Numbered from the stretch's first letter, positions 7,845 to 17,752 are shown. The stretch: DNA of 64,000 nt from JAEKNW01 sp963678375 (GCA_963678375.2 OY782831.1:806001-870000); one strand, 5' to 3'. Numbers and translations are program-made. Notes: a model not told the origin generated them from the sequence alone.

Positions 7845-10199
7845 ATGTATTCCTATAATAAATTAGAATTTAACAAGCTAAAAGAGCTAATTAAGGGTCA
7901 CTGTAATTCTTATTTAGCTAGTGATAAAATAGATGCCTTAGAGCCTTTAGCAGATATTAGAAGCATAGATAAGCAAACTGAGATGATAGATACATTTCAG
8001 TCTATGCTGAAAGAAGGCTTATCAGCCAGAATTGAAAATCTTTCAAACTTAGAAGACTTTTTTTCTGAATTTAAAGGCTTTGTAATGAGCATAGAAGAGT
8101 TTCAACTTGTAATTAATAATATTAGAATTGGAAATGAACTCAAAAGAAAACTAGCTTCTTTTGAAGGTTATCAAGTAGTAAAGAAATATTTTGAAAACTT
8201 GCAAGCTTACCCAGAAATAAGTGATAGATATGATAGAATTTTCTCACCTGAAGGCGATATTTTAGATACTGCTTCTTCAGAACTAAATAGAATTAGAAAG
8301 AGTAGAAAAGACACTAGATTAAGTATTCAGAGAACACTTAACAGTAAATTGCATGACCCTAAATTTGAGAAGTATTTACAAGAAAAGATAGTTACTACTA
8401 GAGGTGACAGATTTGTTGTACCTATTAAAGAAGGGAAAGTAAAGTTTGTGGGTGGTGTAGTACAAGAGAGATCTTCTAGCGGAGCATCAGTCTTTGTTGA
8501 GCCCCCAGAAATAGTAGAGATGAACAACAAAATATCCTACTTAAAACAAGCTGAAAAAGAAGAAATTTACAAGATTTTCAAGAAGTTTACCGAGCTTATT
8601 CTTCCCTTACAGGAGAGTTTAATAAGCAATACCGAGCTGATAGGACAGTTTGAATTCTTCTTTGCTTGTGCTTCCTTCTCAAACTATTTGAAAGCTAATA
8701 AAGTCAATATAGTTGAGTCTCCAATTATATCCTTAAAAGGAGCCAGACATCCCCTCTTAATTCATACTTTACGAGGAGTGGATAAGGTTATCCCCTTTGA
8801 ACTAAAGATTGGTCATGATTATAATATATTAGTTTTATCAGGTCCTAACACAGGTGGTAAAACTGTTACCTTGAAAGGAACAGGACTCTTAACTATGATG
8901 GCCTTATCAGGTCTGCCAATTCCTGCTGATAAAGAAAGTCAGATAGGTATCTTTGAGCATATTCTAGCAGATATTGGAGATGAGCAATCTCTTGAATCCT
9001 CTTTATCTACCTTCTCATCACATATTGGTCAGATAAAAAAAATGATTGATAATGCTAATAATAAGACCCTTATTCTAATAGATGAGATTGGTTCATCAAC
9101 AGATCCTGAGCAGGGTTCAGCCCTTGCCCAAGCTGTGTTGGAAGAGGTTGAGAAGTTATCTGCCAAAGGTATTATAACAACCCACTTCACAGCCTTAAAG
9201 GTCTTTGCTGAGAAAAATCAGAATTGCCGTAATGCTTCTATGCAATTTGATGCTCGTGAACATAAACCAACCTATAGATTTGTATTTGGTCTACCTGGAG
9301 ATTCTTTCGCTATTGATGTAGCTGAAGGTTTAGGTCTTAATGAAGATATTATTCAGCGATCTAAAGACTTAGCTGGAACTCAGAATGTAGAACTAACTAA
9401 TTTAATTAAAAGACTTGAAGTTGAGAAGAAAAAGCTAGGTCAGATTACCTACAAGCATGAACTTCAACTTGCTCTATTAAAGGGAAAAGAAGAAGAATAC
9501 AAGAAGAAGATTAACCAACTAGAGACAGAAGCTAAAGAAATTAAAAAGAGGCATTTAAAAGAAGCTCAACAGTATTTAATTGAAATGCAAAAAGAGCTTA
9601 ATCAAGACTTAGATAAAATCAAGAAATTAGATAAAGAAGAAAGAAAATCAAGAAATCAGAATATCTTAAAAAAGCTAAATCAAAAGCATCAAGAAATAAA
9701 AACTGAAAGTCAGAAGCTATCAAAAAAGAAAGGATCCAAAATTCAAGAAGCTCAAGTAGGAATGCGAGTATGGGTAGAAAGTTTTGAAACTGAAGCAACT
9801 ATTGCTGAAATAAATAAATCTTCTCTTATAGTAGATATGGATGGAATAACCTTCAAAACTACATTAGATAACATAATATCGCTTCCTGAGCACAGGCAGA
9901 AGAAAAAAGATAAAGATCAAGCTGTTTCTATTGTATCCACTAATCATGCTCCCAATGCCAGCTTTGAACTAAAGTTACTTGGTTTAACCTTTGATGAATC
10001 AAAAAGCCTAATCAATGAATTTATCGACAATGCCAACTTAGCAGGTTTGAAGAAACTTAGAATAGTACATGGCAAGGGTACAGGTGCTTTAAGAACCAAA
10101 GTGAGACAGCATCTGCAAAGAATTAGAATAGTGAAAACTTTCTATACTCCCCCAGAAAATGCTGGTGGCTCAGGAGTAACAATAGTTGAACTTCACTAA
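7845..10199 (+). CDS. mutS2: MutS2 family ATPase/endonuclease
   Basis: MutS2 proteins are MutS-like ATPases without the mismatch-recognition domain; they act on branched DNA or on collided ribosomes, depending on the organism. This 784-residue protein has Walker A GPNTGGKT at 333-340, Walker B LILIDEIGS near 409-417, a long Lys/Glu-rich coiled-coil at about 520-640, and a C-terminal Smr domain with HGKG at 742-745. The usual LDLR/LDLH motif at the Smr start reads LKLLG here, so nuclease activity is uncertain. The ATG at 7845 has GAGG rather far upstream (about 16 bases). The gene is probably translated with cvpA. Confidence 0.93.
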   Translation: MYSYNKLEFNKLKELIKGHCNSYLASDKIDALEPLADIRSIDKQTEMIDTFQSMLKEGLSARIENLSNLEDFFSEFKGFVMSIEEFQLVINNIRIGNELKRKLASFEGYQVVKKYFENLQAYPEISDRYDRIFSPEGDILDTASSELNRIRKSRKDTRLSIQRTLNSKLHDPKFEKYLQEKIVTTRGDRFVVPIKEGKVKFVGGVVQERSSSGASVFVEPPEIVEMNNKISYLKQAEKEEIYKIFKKFTELILPLQESLISNTELIGQFEFFFACASFSNYLKANKVNIVESPIISLKGARHPLLIHTLRGVDKVIPFELKIGHDYNILVLSGPNTGGKTVTLKGTGLLTMMALSGLPIPADKESQIGIFEHILADIGDEQSLESSLSTFSSHIGQIKKMIDNANNKTLILIDEIGSSTDPEQGSALAQAVLEEVEKLSAKGIITTHFTALKVFAEKNQNCRNASMQFDAREHKPTYRFVFGLPGDSFAIDVAEGLGLNEDIIQRSKDLAGTQNVELTNLIKRLEVEKKKLGQITYKHELQLALLKGKEEEYKKKINQLETEAKEIKKRHLKEAQQYLIEMQKELNQDLDKIKKLDKEERKSRNQNILKKLNQKHQEIKTESQKLSKKKGSKIQEAQVGMRVWVESFETEATIAEINKSSLIVDMDGITFKTTLDNIISLPEHRQKKKDKDQAVSIVSTNHAPNASFELKLLGLTFDESKSLINEFIDNANLAGLKKLRIVHGKGTGALRTKVRQHLQRIRIVKTFYTPPENAGGSGVTIVELH

Positions 10200-10274
10200 A
10201 ATAAAATTATTTTAGCAAAATTTAATGATTATTTTAAGTTATATATATAAAAGAAAATTTAAGGATAAAAGTTA

Positions 10275-11996
10275 ATGGATTCTTCTTTGATAGAGCAAAT
10301 AAGAGAAAGTAATAATATTGTTGATGTCATATCAGCTTACCTTCCTCTCAAACGGAGTGGCACAAACTACAAAGGCTTATGCCCTTTTCATGATGATAGA
10401 AATCCATCTATGATGGTATCTGAGCAAAAGCAGATATTTAAATGCTTTGTCTGTGGTAAGGGAGGGAATGTTTTCACTTTTGTCCAAGAATATGAGAAAA
10501 TAACCTTCATAGAAGCAGTTAAAAAACTAGCCCAAAGAGTTGGTATCACAGTTAAAGAAACTGCAAATGATAGAAGAGCTGTTTCCAAAAAGACAAAACT
10601 CCTTGATATTTATAGGTTAGCCAAAGAATACTATGTCGATAATTTAAATGAATTTGGACAAGATGTCTATAAATATTTAGAGGATAGGGGGATTCCCCAA
10701 GAATTAGCAAATAAACTTGAATTAGGTTATGCTTTAGATAGTTTCACAGGACTTCTCAACCAAGTCAAGCGAGAAGATATTTCTCAAGAAATTATCACCG
10801 ATAGTGGTTTGTTTAAAGATTCTAATAAAGGCCGATATGATGCTTTTAGAAATAGACTTATCTTCCCCATACATTCTCATACTGGTCAGATTGTAGCCTT
10901 TGGTGGTAGACAACTAGATAATCAAGAAAAAGGTGGGAAATATATCAATTCTCCTACCACTGAACTTTATACCAAAGGTAATGAACTTTATGGTTTTTTT
11001 CTAACTAAATATGAAATTGCTAAAGTTAATTATGCTATCATTTCAGAAGGTTACCTAGATTTCTTACGCTTATATTCAGAAGGTTTTACCAATAGTGTGG
11101 CTGCACTAGGTACCGCCCTCACTGAAAAACAGTTAACCTTGCTAAGTAGATACACTAAAAATGTTTACCTCCTTTATGACGGAGATGATGCCGGACGGAA
11201 AGCTGCAATTTCTAGTGGATTAAAATGTATTGAAATGGGCTTAACAGCTAAGGTTGTTCCTTTACCTGAAGGTGAGGATCCAGACTCTATTCTTCTTAGT
11301 AAAGGTAAGGAATATCTTCAAACTCTAATCGATAAACCTCTTCCCTTTCTTAGATTCGTTAAAGAAACTCAAATCCTAGCTAGTGAGAATAAGGATAAAA
11401 TTAAATTAGTCCTGGAAAGTGTAGGTAAGATTAATGATCTTATTGATAGAGAGATGATGATAAAAAGTGTTAGTGAAGAATTTGCTATTAATGAGAATTC
11501 TGTGAGAGCTAGCGTTAGTCAGAAGAAACAGGTTACAAATAGACCTAAATCTGCTATAGGTTTTGACCTTCAACTGCATACCGAAGAGAAAGAACTCTTT
11601 CAATTTATGTTAAATAACCCTGAAGAGATAAAAAATATTTGCGAAATAGTCAATTCAGATTACTTTTTTGATGGTAATTATAAAAAAATGTTTAATACTT
11701 TGACAGAAAATGAGGACTTTCTAAATTTGTTTACTCATTCCCAAATCATTGATTTTTTCAAAGATGAGAGTTTAAAAAATATTGCAGTAGAGTTAATCCT
11801 TTTAGGCGATCCCCAAAGAGATATCCTGCACATTATCAAGGATATGAAACTCCGGAAATTGAAAAATGATTTAAATGTTGTAAATAAACAGATTCAATCT
11901 GAGGGCTTTACAGCAGAGCTTTTAGAAAGAAAACAAAATATTAAAAATGAAATTTTACGCTTAAACACTGCAATAGTAAGCAATTTATTAACTTGA
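10275..11996 (+). CDS. dnaG: DNA primase
   Basis: DnaG makes the RNA primers for replication. The 573-residue length fits. The zinc-binding CHC2 motif is Cys36, His39, Cys57 and Cys60. The TOPRIM core has the glutamate in SEGYLDFL (Glu258) and the YDGDDAGRKA motif at 301-310 with metal-binding aspartates 302 and 304. The C-terminal part (about 440-573) is the helicase-interacting region and is divergent, as usual. The start ATG follows AAGGAT. rpoD begins nine bases after its stop, reproducing the dnaG-rpoD order of the macromolecular synthesis operon. Confidence 0.95.
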   Translation: MDSSLIEQIRESNNIVDVISAYLPLKRSGTNYKGLCPFHDDRNPSMMVSEQKQIFKCFVCGKGGNVFTFVQEYEKITFIEAVKKLAQRVGITVKETANDRRAVSKKTKLLDIYRLAKEYYVDNLNEFGQDVYKYLEDRGIPQELANKLELGYALDSFTGLLNQVKREDISQEIITDSGLFKDSNKGRYDAFRNRLIFPIHSHTGQIVAFGGRQLDNQEKGGKYINSPTTELYTKGNELYGFFLTKYEIAKVNYAIISEGYLDFLRLYSEGFTNSVAALGTALTEKQLTLLSRYTKNVYLLYDGDDAGRKAAISSGLKCIEMGLTAKVVPLPEGEDPDSILLSKGKEYLQTLIDKPLPFLRFVKETQILASENKDKIKLVLESVGKINDLIDREMMIKSVSEEFAINENSVRASVSQKKQVTNRPKSAIGFDLQLHTEEKELFQFMLNNPEEIKNICEIVNSDYFFDGNYKKMFNTLTENEDFLNLFTHSQIIDFFKDESLKNIAVELILLGDPQRDILHIIKDMKLRKLKNDLNVVNKQIQSEGFTAELLERKQNIKNEILRLNTAIVSNLLT

Positions 11997-12005
11997 GGAG
12001 ATTTA

Positions 12006-13748
12006 ATGCTAACTTATAATGATTGTATTAAAAAATTAGTTGAGATTGGTAAGGAAGCTGGGTTCATAACTTTTAGACAGATTAATGATCTTCTTCCAGC
12101 AAATCCTATTTTCCTAGATAAAATTGACGATATTCTTTTTGACTTGATGCAAGAGAATATCGAGGTTATTGATGAGACTGAGAACAAAGTTAGCAAAGCA
12201 CAAGTAAAAGTTAAGAAAGAGAAGAAATCTAAGACACTTAAGACTCGTAAGTATTACGATGACCCTGTCAGAATGTACCTCAAAGAGATGGGTAGAGTAC
12301 CCCTCCTTGACCGTGAAGGTGAGATTAGAGTTGCTAAAAAGATAGAAGTTTATCATAAAATGATTACTAATAACGTCTTTCTTTCTGGCTCAACCCTCAG
12401 AGAGATGCAGAACTTCTTACACCGTTATAAAGAAAAGAGAATTAGGCTTGATCAAATCTTCAAAATTGACTTTGGTACAGAGTTAGATAACAAAAAACCT
12501 GATGAAATCATTGAAATATTCAAATCTAGATTAGATGAAATCGAAAAATGTTTTGATGTTATAGGTGAAATTCTCAATAATACAGACTTTGATGATACAG
12601 GCTTAGCTTCTAGGCAAGAAGAGATTGATTCTAATAGAGAAAGAATTGTAGAGCTCTTTACTACTTTTGTTTTTAATGATAAACTTATTAAAAGATTAGT
12701 TTATCGTGTCCGTAGTCTCGTGGATAGAATTGTTGAATCTAATACAATCATAGAAAAGATTACTAAGATTAAAAGATACTCTGTTGAAGAAATATGCTCT
12801 TTCGGTAGAAAAGCAAAGAAATCAGATGAAGAGTTTGAGGAAGTCCAAGTTGAAACTGGTGTTGACCCTAACATCTTCATCGAAACTTTAAGAAAAATCA
12901 AAAATGCTAAGAGGAAGATACGTCGTGTTGAGCTAGAAACTAGAATGACTGCTAGCGAATTAGTCTTCCTTCTCAGAGAAATTGAAAGAGGTGAAAGGAC
13001 CAAAGAACGTGCTCAGAGCGATATGATTGAAGCAAACGTAAGATTAGTTATTTCTATTGCCAAACGCTATAATAATCGTGGTTTAGACTTCCTAGACCTA
13101 ATTCAAGAAGGTAATACTGGTCTGATGAAAGCTGTTGAGAAATATGACTATAAAAAAGGTTATAAATTCTCAACTTATGCTACTTGGTGGATTAGACAGG
13201 CAATAACCAGAGCAATTGCTGATCAAGCAAGAACCATTAGAGTTCCTGTTCACATGATAGAATCTATCAACAAAATTAACCGTACTTCTAGAAGATTAAT
13301 GCAGAAACTAGGAAGAGATCCTTTCCCAGAAGAAATTGCACAAGCTCTGGAAATGCCTATTGATAAGGTAAAATCTATTCTCAATATATCTAAAGAACCT
13401 GTCTCTCTTGATAAACCTATTGGTAATGAATCAGGTGATAGTATCCTTGGTGATTTCATTGAAGATAAATCTACTATTTCACCAGAAAGACTAGCTGAAC
13501 GTTCTCTTTTAAAACGCCAAGTTGATGAAGTACTACAAACTCTTACACCTAGAGAAGAAAGAGTTATTAGACTTCGTTTTGGTATTGATGATGGTTTCCA
13601 CAGAACTTTGGAAGAAGTTGGTAATATCTTTAATGTTACACGTGAAAGAATCAGACAGATAGAAGACAAGGCGCTTAAGAAGTTAAGACATCCTACCAGA
13701 GCTTCTATCTTACAAGAGTTTATTAATAACTTTAATTTAAAAACTTAA
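12006..13748 (+). CDS. rpoD: RNA polymerase primary sigma factor (sigma-70/SigA)
   Basis: This 580-residue primary sigma factor has an N-terminal region 1.1-like segment, region 1.2 (DPVRMYLKEMGRVPLL), and an extended segment between 1.2 and 2.1. Region 2 contains DLIQEGNTGLMKAVEKYD and the -10 binding helix FSTYATWWIRQAI. Region 3.2 is near SGDSILGDFIED, and region 4.2 is the helix-turn-helix LEEVGNIFNVTRERIRQIE. The ATG has GAGGAG upstream. It ends the operon, with a strong terminator following. The canonical region 2 and 4 residues suggest promoters close to the -35/-10 standard. Confidence 0.96.
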   Translation: MLTYNDCIKKLVEIGKEAGFITFRQINDLLPANPIFLDKIDDILFDLMQENIEVIDETENKVSKAQVKVKKEKKSKTLKTRKYYDDPVRMYLKEMGRVPLLDREGEIRVAKKIEVYHKMITNNVFLSGSTLREMQNFLHRYKEKRIRLDQIFKIDFGTELDNKKPDEIIEIFKSRLDEIEKCFDVIGEILNNTDFDDTGLASRQEEIDSNRERIVELFTTFVFNDKLIKRLVYRVRSLVDRIVESNTIIEKITKIKRYSVEEICSFGRKAKKSDEEFEEVQVETGVDPNIFIETLRKIKNAKRKIRRVELETRMTASELVFLLREIERGERTKERAQSDMIEANVRLVISIAKRYNNRGLDFLDLIQEGNTGLMKAVEKYDYKKGYKFSTYATWWIRQAITRAIADQARTIRVPVHMIESINKINRTSRRLMQKLGRDPFPEEIAQALEMPIDKVKSILNISKEPVSLDKPIGNESGDSILGDFIEDKSTISPERLAERSLLKRQVDEVLQTLTPREERVIRLRFGIDDGFHRTLEEVGNIFNVTRERIRQIEDKALKKLRHPTRASILQEFINNFNLKT

Positions 13749-13764
13749 ATTTTATAGAAATATC

Positions 13765-13795
13765 AAAGCCCCTTTCTTGCTAAGGGGCTTTTTTC
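13765..13795 (+). terminator. rho-independent terminator after rpoD
   Basis: AAAGCCCCTT (13765-13774) pairs with AAGGGGCTTT (13782-13791), followed by more T residues. Confidence 0.9.
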
Positions 13796-13811
13796 AAGTA
13801 GAGTAAAGTTC

Positions 13812-13876
13812 ACTGGAGCGCCTTCATCTCTGAAGGCAAAAGAAAGAAAGCCAGCAAGGATGCTGGCCTTCCCAGT
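13812..13876. repeat. intergenic three-way-junction element, GCAAGGATGC family (copy 1)
   Basis: Outer arms ACTGG (13812-13816) and CCAGT (13872-13876) enclose two hairpins. The first is GCCTTC/GAAGGC (13820-13825 with 13832-13837); the second is GCCAGC/GCTGGC (13850-13855 with 13862-13867) with loop AAGGAT. The element sits between the rpoD terminator and the 3' end of the C25 protease gene. The same plan with different stem bases recurs at 48404-48464, and the second hairpin recurs twice at 25517-25577. Confidence 0.65.
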
Positions 13877-13884
13877 ATTTTCAT

Positions 13885-16800
13885 TTATTTCATTAAAACC
13901 ATCTTCTTAAGATGACTTGTATTACCAACTTTAAGTTTGGCAAAATAAATTCCTGAAGCAAGACCTTTACCATGATCATTATCGCCTTTCCAAACAACTT
14001 GATAATTACCAGGAGATTTATTTTCTCTAAGCAGACTCTTAACCTTCTGACCTCTCAAGTTATAAATTTCGATTTCAACTAAAGACTTTGTTTTAGAACT
14101 ATTAGTTGGGATTGAGTAGCTTATGGTAGTTTCTGGATTGAATGGATTTGGATAGTTACCATTAATCTTGGCAGTCAATAATTCTACATCATTGCTAATA
14201 TTATCAGTTGGAGCAATTATACGAACATCATCAACGTACCAGCCTTCATCCACTGTAGCTCCATCTGAGCCAAAGACAAATCTAAACTGGACTTGCCCAG
14301 TGGTATTACCAAGGCTAAAGATAACTTCAGTCCAAGGAATATTACCTGAAAAAACAGGTGTAGAACCAGCTATTGGGCTAGCTTGATTAGTTCTCATATA
14401 GTATGGATACCCACCTACAGGTTCGATAATATTGAAAGTTCCACCATTCACAGACATTTCAATATAGCCTCCATCCCATGCATAATTAGGGTTAGTAGCA
14501 TCATTTTCAGCTTTCATCTTATGAGAAAAGACGAAATCAGAATTTGCTTCAACATTGAATACGGGTGAAATAAGATATCCGTAAGCACTGTTAGAATAAT
14601 GATTAGAACCTGATCCACCAAATTTGAAGCTATAAGAACCATTTGGTGTATTATTTTGATTACTCGATCTATGCCATTGATTAATGAATTGGTTATTTGG
14701 TTGTTGGCTAATAAAACCATCATCTCCAGTTTCAAAAGTAAACATATCTAGACCAACTAAGAAGTCATAAATATATTCTTCAACTGCGAAGAAAGGATCT
14801 ATTACAGTAACAACAAAATTTCCTGGGTCATAGTCTTCAACTGAATCATTAATATTTAAGGTGAAAATATCTTCCAAAACAAGTGTTTCATTTGGAGCAA
14901 TTTCAGATATAGTATATGAAGTTGGCGAAACAGTCATGCCTGTATAATAAGAATAGAAAATAAGTTCTATATTTCTAGCATATCCAGAGCCATTGTTGGT
15001 GAAAGCTAGGTTAATAGGATTATTTGTATTAGCTTGAGGAGCTAGAGTATTCGAAGTTAATGTAACTCCTTCTAGAACAACCTTGGAGGCATTTAAAGTA
15101 ACATAACTTTGGTAAACAGATTGCTCTTGACCAAAATAAGTAGTAAATAGTAGTTCAGCTTCTTCTAAATCTTCATGTCCTCCTGCATTCTTTATCTCGA
15201 AAACGTTTTCAAAAGTTATTACTTCTTGTCCAGCAAATGAACCCAAATATAAGGAATCTTGAAGAACTTCAAGGTGTTCATTCGTAGATACTAGTTTCAT
15301 ATAAGCTTGTCCATCAAAAGATTCAACTCCAAAATTCTGCACATCAATACTAAAATTAGCAAGATCATTAGCAGAAAATTCAAGTTGAGAATGATTGTTA
15401 GTAATGTCAGTAAGACCTATAAATGCTTGATCTCCTTGTACCACTTCAATATCAATTTCTTTAGGAAGATGATAAGGAGCATTTAAGATAAGTCTGTAGT
15501 TCCCAGCTACCAAAGATGTTGTTGTTGAGAGATAGATATTCCCTAAGATATCTCTTTCACCTGTCCAAAGAATTTCATTCTCAGCATTCACAAAGGCAGC
15601 AACTGCATTTTGAGTTGAGATATCAAGAGGATAGCTATTTTCTCCCTGTTGCCATACTGTAGGAATGTTTTCTTCTATTGTATTAGGAGTTTCTTTCCAA
15701 AGATTCATAGCAGGGTCTCCGAAGAGATTAGTTTCATAATAAACCCAGTACATAGTACCATTATCCATCATAGAAACACCATTAGTAGAACCTTGGGTAC
15801 CCCAACCATAACGAGAATGAGAAATCATAGCTACTGCAGAAGTTTCAATTCCTGTGAATCTTTCGGTAATACAATCATCGCCGTAATCTCCAACATAGGT
15901 TCCTCTGTTATCAAAAGAACCAGCATAACAGCCCTGAGTAAAATGAACTGAGAAATTACCATTGTTTCCATTGTTAGTAATGTTGTTAACAGTTACATAA
16001 TTATTAGATAATCTCATGTTATAAGTAGTATTAGAGTGTCCTAAATGGTTAACATAAGTTGCACCTTGATTTAAATATGGGAATAATTGAGAGCCATACC
16101 AAGCATCAGCATAGCCATAGTCTCTGTCATATAACTTTGAGAATGTCCAGTCTTCTGGGAAACCAGTCGTTTGATAGCCATAGAGGTTAGTGTTACCAAT
16201 TAACTCATCCATGTGATCACCACCCCAAGTAGGTCCTTCCCATAACCACTCACCAACCATTACTGAAGTCTCTACTAAGTCCATAACTGGCTCTTCTGTA
16301 AACTTATGTAATTTATTAATGATGTTATCTAATTCAGTAGAATTATTGTAACAAATTCTACCAATAGCAAGCTCTGGCATTAAATCAGTTTCTTGTTGTT
16401 CTCCAAAGATATCATTCCCATTAGTATCCCAGGTCCCATCTAAGTTTGAATAGTAACAATCTGCAGGGATATCATAATCTGTTTGAGCTTCATTAGCAGC
16501 ATAGAAACCACGATGAGGAATTACATCAGCATCTCCTGCAAGAAGAACAAATTGAAGATCATTAGCAGGTTGAGAATAGTAGTACTTTATGTATTCTCTA
16601 ATTTTATCTTGTATATCATTAAAGCTTGCACCACCTGGTACAGGATTATTTTCAATATGCCCAATGGATACTAACTCTACATTTCTATTTCTTATATTAT
16701 GATAGTATTCTATTTGCTGAATCTGACTAAGATAATCTTCTGGATAAATTATCAGATAATCAATACCAGTATTTCTTGTTGAATATGGCATTGGAACCAT

Positions 16801-17403
16801 CTCAGGATTATCTACACTCTTAATCAATCTTTTATAAATTGATAAGTTGTCTTTTCTTAAGTTTTGAGCTTGAAAACCAGCTTCTGTTGCAGCAGTTTCA
16901 ATTTCTACAGTTGCCTGAGAATACCAAATAATTCTACTTTCTTGTGGATAGTATTCCACTGGAGACAAAGCAAAAGATCCAACACTATGACCTGCCATGA
17001 AATCAGTTCTGATATTCTTAGTTGTTTCATAAGGGAAAGCTTTTGTTGAAGCATATATAACTTCATTTGGTTGAGTGAATTTTGCTTTATCCATTTGTGA
17101 TAATGGGAATTGTTGCTGAGCTGGGAAAATTTTACCTTTTAGAATAATCTCTTGTGGATTACTAAGCCTTACATTGACTTGAGTAATTTCTTCGCTTGTT
17201 GGTAAATAAATCATGTTTCCTTTATAAGGTAACTGAGGTTGTCCCGGAATGCCGTTAGTAAAACAGTCTTCCATCATTATTTTTGTGTAATGACCAGTCT
17301 CCTCAATTACTGGTTCATCAAAATTATAAGTCATCGTTATCGTAGCATTGATTAACTGGGCTACAATTATTAAAAGTGAAAAAACTAATAGTCGCTTAGT
17401 CAT
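13885..17403 (-). CDS. gingipain-like C25 cysteine protease with sorting domain
   Basis: This 1172-residue protein has a signal peptide (residues 1-20), a C25-type propeptide region (to about 200) and a C25 catalytic domain (about 215-570). The catalytic dyad appears intact: His456 in NHLGHSNT and Cys492 in TQGCYAGSFD. Beta-sandwich domains follow. One at about 915-1080 (FRFVFGSDG, EGWYVDDVRI) is a jelly-roll adhesion-type module. The end (NYPNPFNPETTISY, GQKVKSLL, ASGIYFAK) is the type IX-style sorting domain. It is probably exported to the surface and degrades proteins, fitting a peptide-fermenting lifestyle (inference). GGAGGA precedes the ATG. A long gap separates it from the next upstream gene, so it is probably transcribed alone. 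Confidence 0.9.
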   Translation of the reverse strand: MTKRLLVFSLLIIVAQLINATITMTYNFDEPVIEETGHYTKIMMEDCFTNGIPGQPQLPYKGNMIYLPTSEEITQVNVRLSNPQEIILKGKIFPAQQQFPLSQMDKAKFTQPNEVIYASTKAFPYETTKNIRTDFMAGHSVGSFALSPVEYYPQESRIIWYSQATVEIETAATEAGFQAQNLRKDNLSIYKRLIKSVDNPEMVPMPYSTRNTGIDYLIIYPEDYLSQIQQIEYYHNIRNRNVELVSIGHIENNPVPGGASFNDIQDKIREYIKYYYSQPANDLQFVLLAGDADVIPHRGFYAANEAQTDYDIPADCYYSNLDGTWDTNGNDIFGEQQETDLMPELAIGRICYNNSTELDNIINKLHKFTEEPVMDLVETSVMVGEWLWEGPTWGGDHMDELIGNTNLYGYQTTGFPEDWTFSKLYDRDYGYADAWYGSQLFPYLNQGATYVNHLGHSNTTYNMRLSNNYVTVNNITNNGNNGNFSVHFTQGCYAGSFDNRGTYVGDYGDDCITERFTGIETSAVAMISHSRYGWGTQGSTNGVSMMDNGTMYWVYYETNLFGDPAMNLWKETPNTIEENIPTVWQQGENSYPLDISTQNAVAAFVNAENEILWTGERDILGNIYLSTTTSLVAGNYRLILNAPYHLPKEIDIEVVQGDQAFIGLTDITNNHSQLEFSANDLANFSIDVQNFGVESFDGQAYMKLVSTNEHLEVLQDSLYLGSFAGQEVITFENVFEIKNAGGHEDLEEAELLFTTYFGQEQSVYQSYVTLNASKVVLEGVTLTSNTLAPQANTNNPINLAFTNNGSGYARNIELIFYSYYTGMTVSPTSYTISEIAPNETLVLEDIFTLNINDSVEDYDPGNFVVTVIDPFFAVEEYIYDFLVGLDMFTFETGDDGFISQQPNNQFINQWHRSSNQNNTPNGSYSFKFGGSGSNHYSNSAYGYLISPVFNVEANSDFVFSHKMKAENDATNPNYAWDGGYIEMSVNGGTFNIIEPVGGYPYYMRTNQASPIAGSTPVFSGNIPWTEVIFSLGNTTGQVQFRFVFGSDGATVDEGWYVDDVRIIAPTDNISNDVELLTAKINGNYPNPFNPETTISYSIPTNSSKTKSLVEIEIYNLRGQKVKSLLRENKSPGNYQVVWKGDNDHGKGLASGIYFAKLKVGNTSHLKKMVLMK

Positions 17404-17752
17404 TTATCCTCCATATTATAAATAATTTTCCTTCCATAAATACTAAATGCAAAATACTTACCATTAGTCAATAGTAATATTTTAAATACTTTATAAATAA
17501 GCTGATGTGCATATTAAAAGGGCTAATTTATGGCCATAAGAATAGCTTGGTTGTTACTATCCCCATATAATTCTAGCAAATTCTGAAGAGAGTAACAATG
17601 AAGGAGATAATTAGGTAACCTACGAAACCCATTTATCTCTTTGATTGAAAGAAGAAATCATCATAACATAAGGTCTTACTTATATAGACGGAACATCTTG
17701 AAAATTTCACTCCAAGTTCATAGTTCAACTTAAAGATTCTGAAGCTAAAATT
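17404..17752. other. gap of about 350 bases with an inverted-repeat element
   Basis: No coding frame is supported. The segment holds the promoter region of the C25 gene at its left end and, near 17551-17606, a copy of an inverted-repeat family also found at 32267-32327. The remainder is unremarkable AT-rich sequence. Confidence 0.6.
17551..17606 (-). repeat. inverted-repeat element, CTCCTTCATTGTTACTCTC family (copy 1)
   Basis: TTGTTACT (17551-17558) pairs with AGTAACAA (17591-17598). Read on the minus strand, 17606-17588 is identical over 19 bases to 32267-32285. The interior of both copies contains ATTCTAG or its complement. Confidence 0.65.

Noticed and set aside
13250..13669. 139-residue open frame on the minus strand across rpoD
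   Set aside because: It is the antisense shadow of the highly conserved sigma factor; Ser/Leu-rich composition and no start signal.
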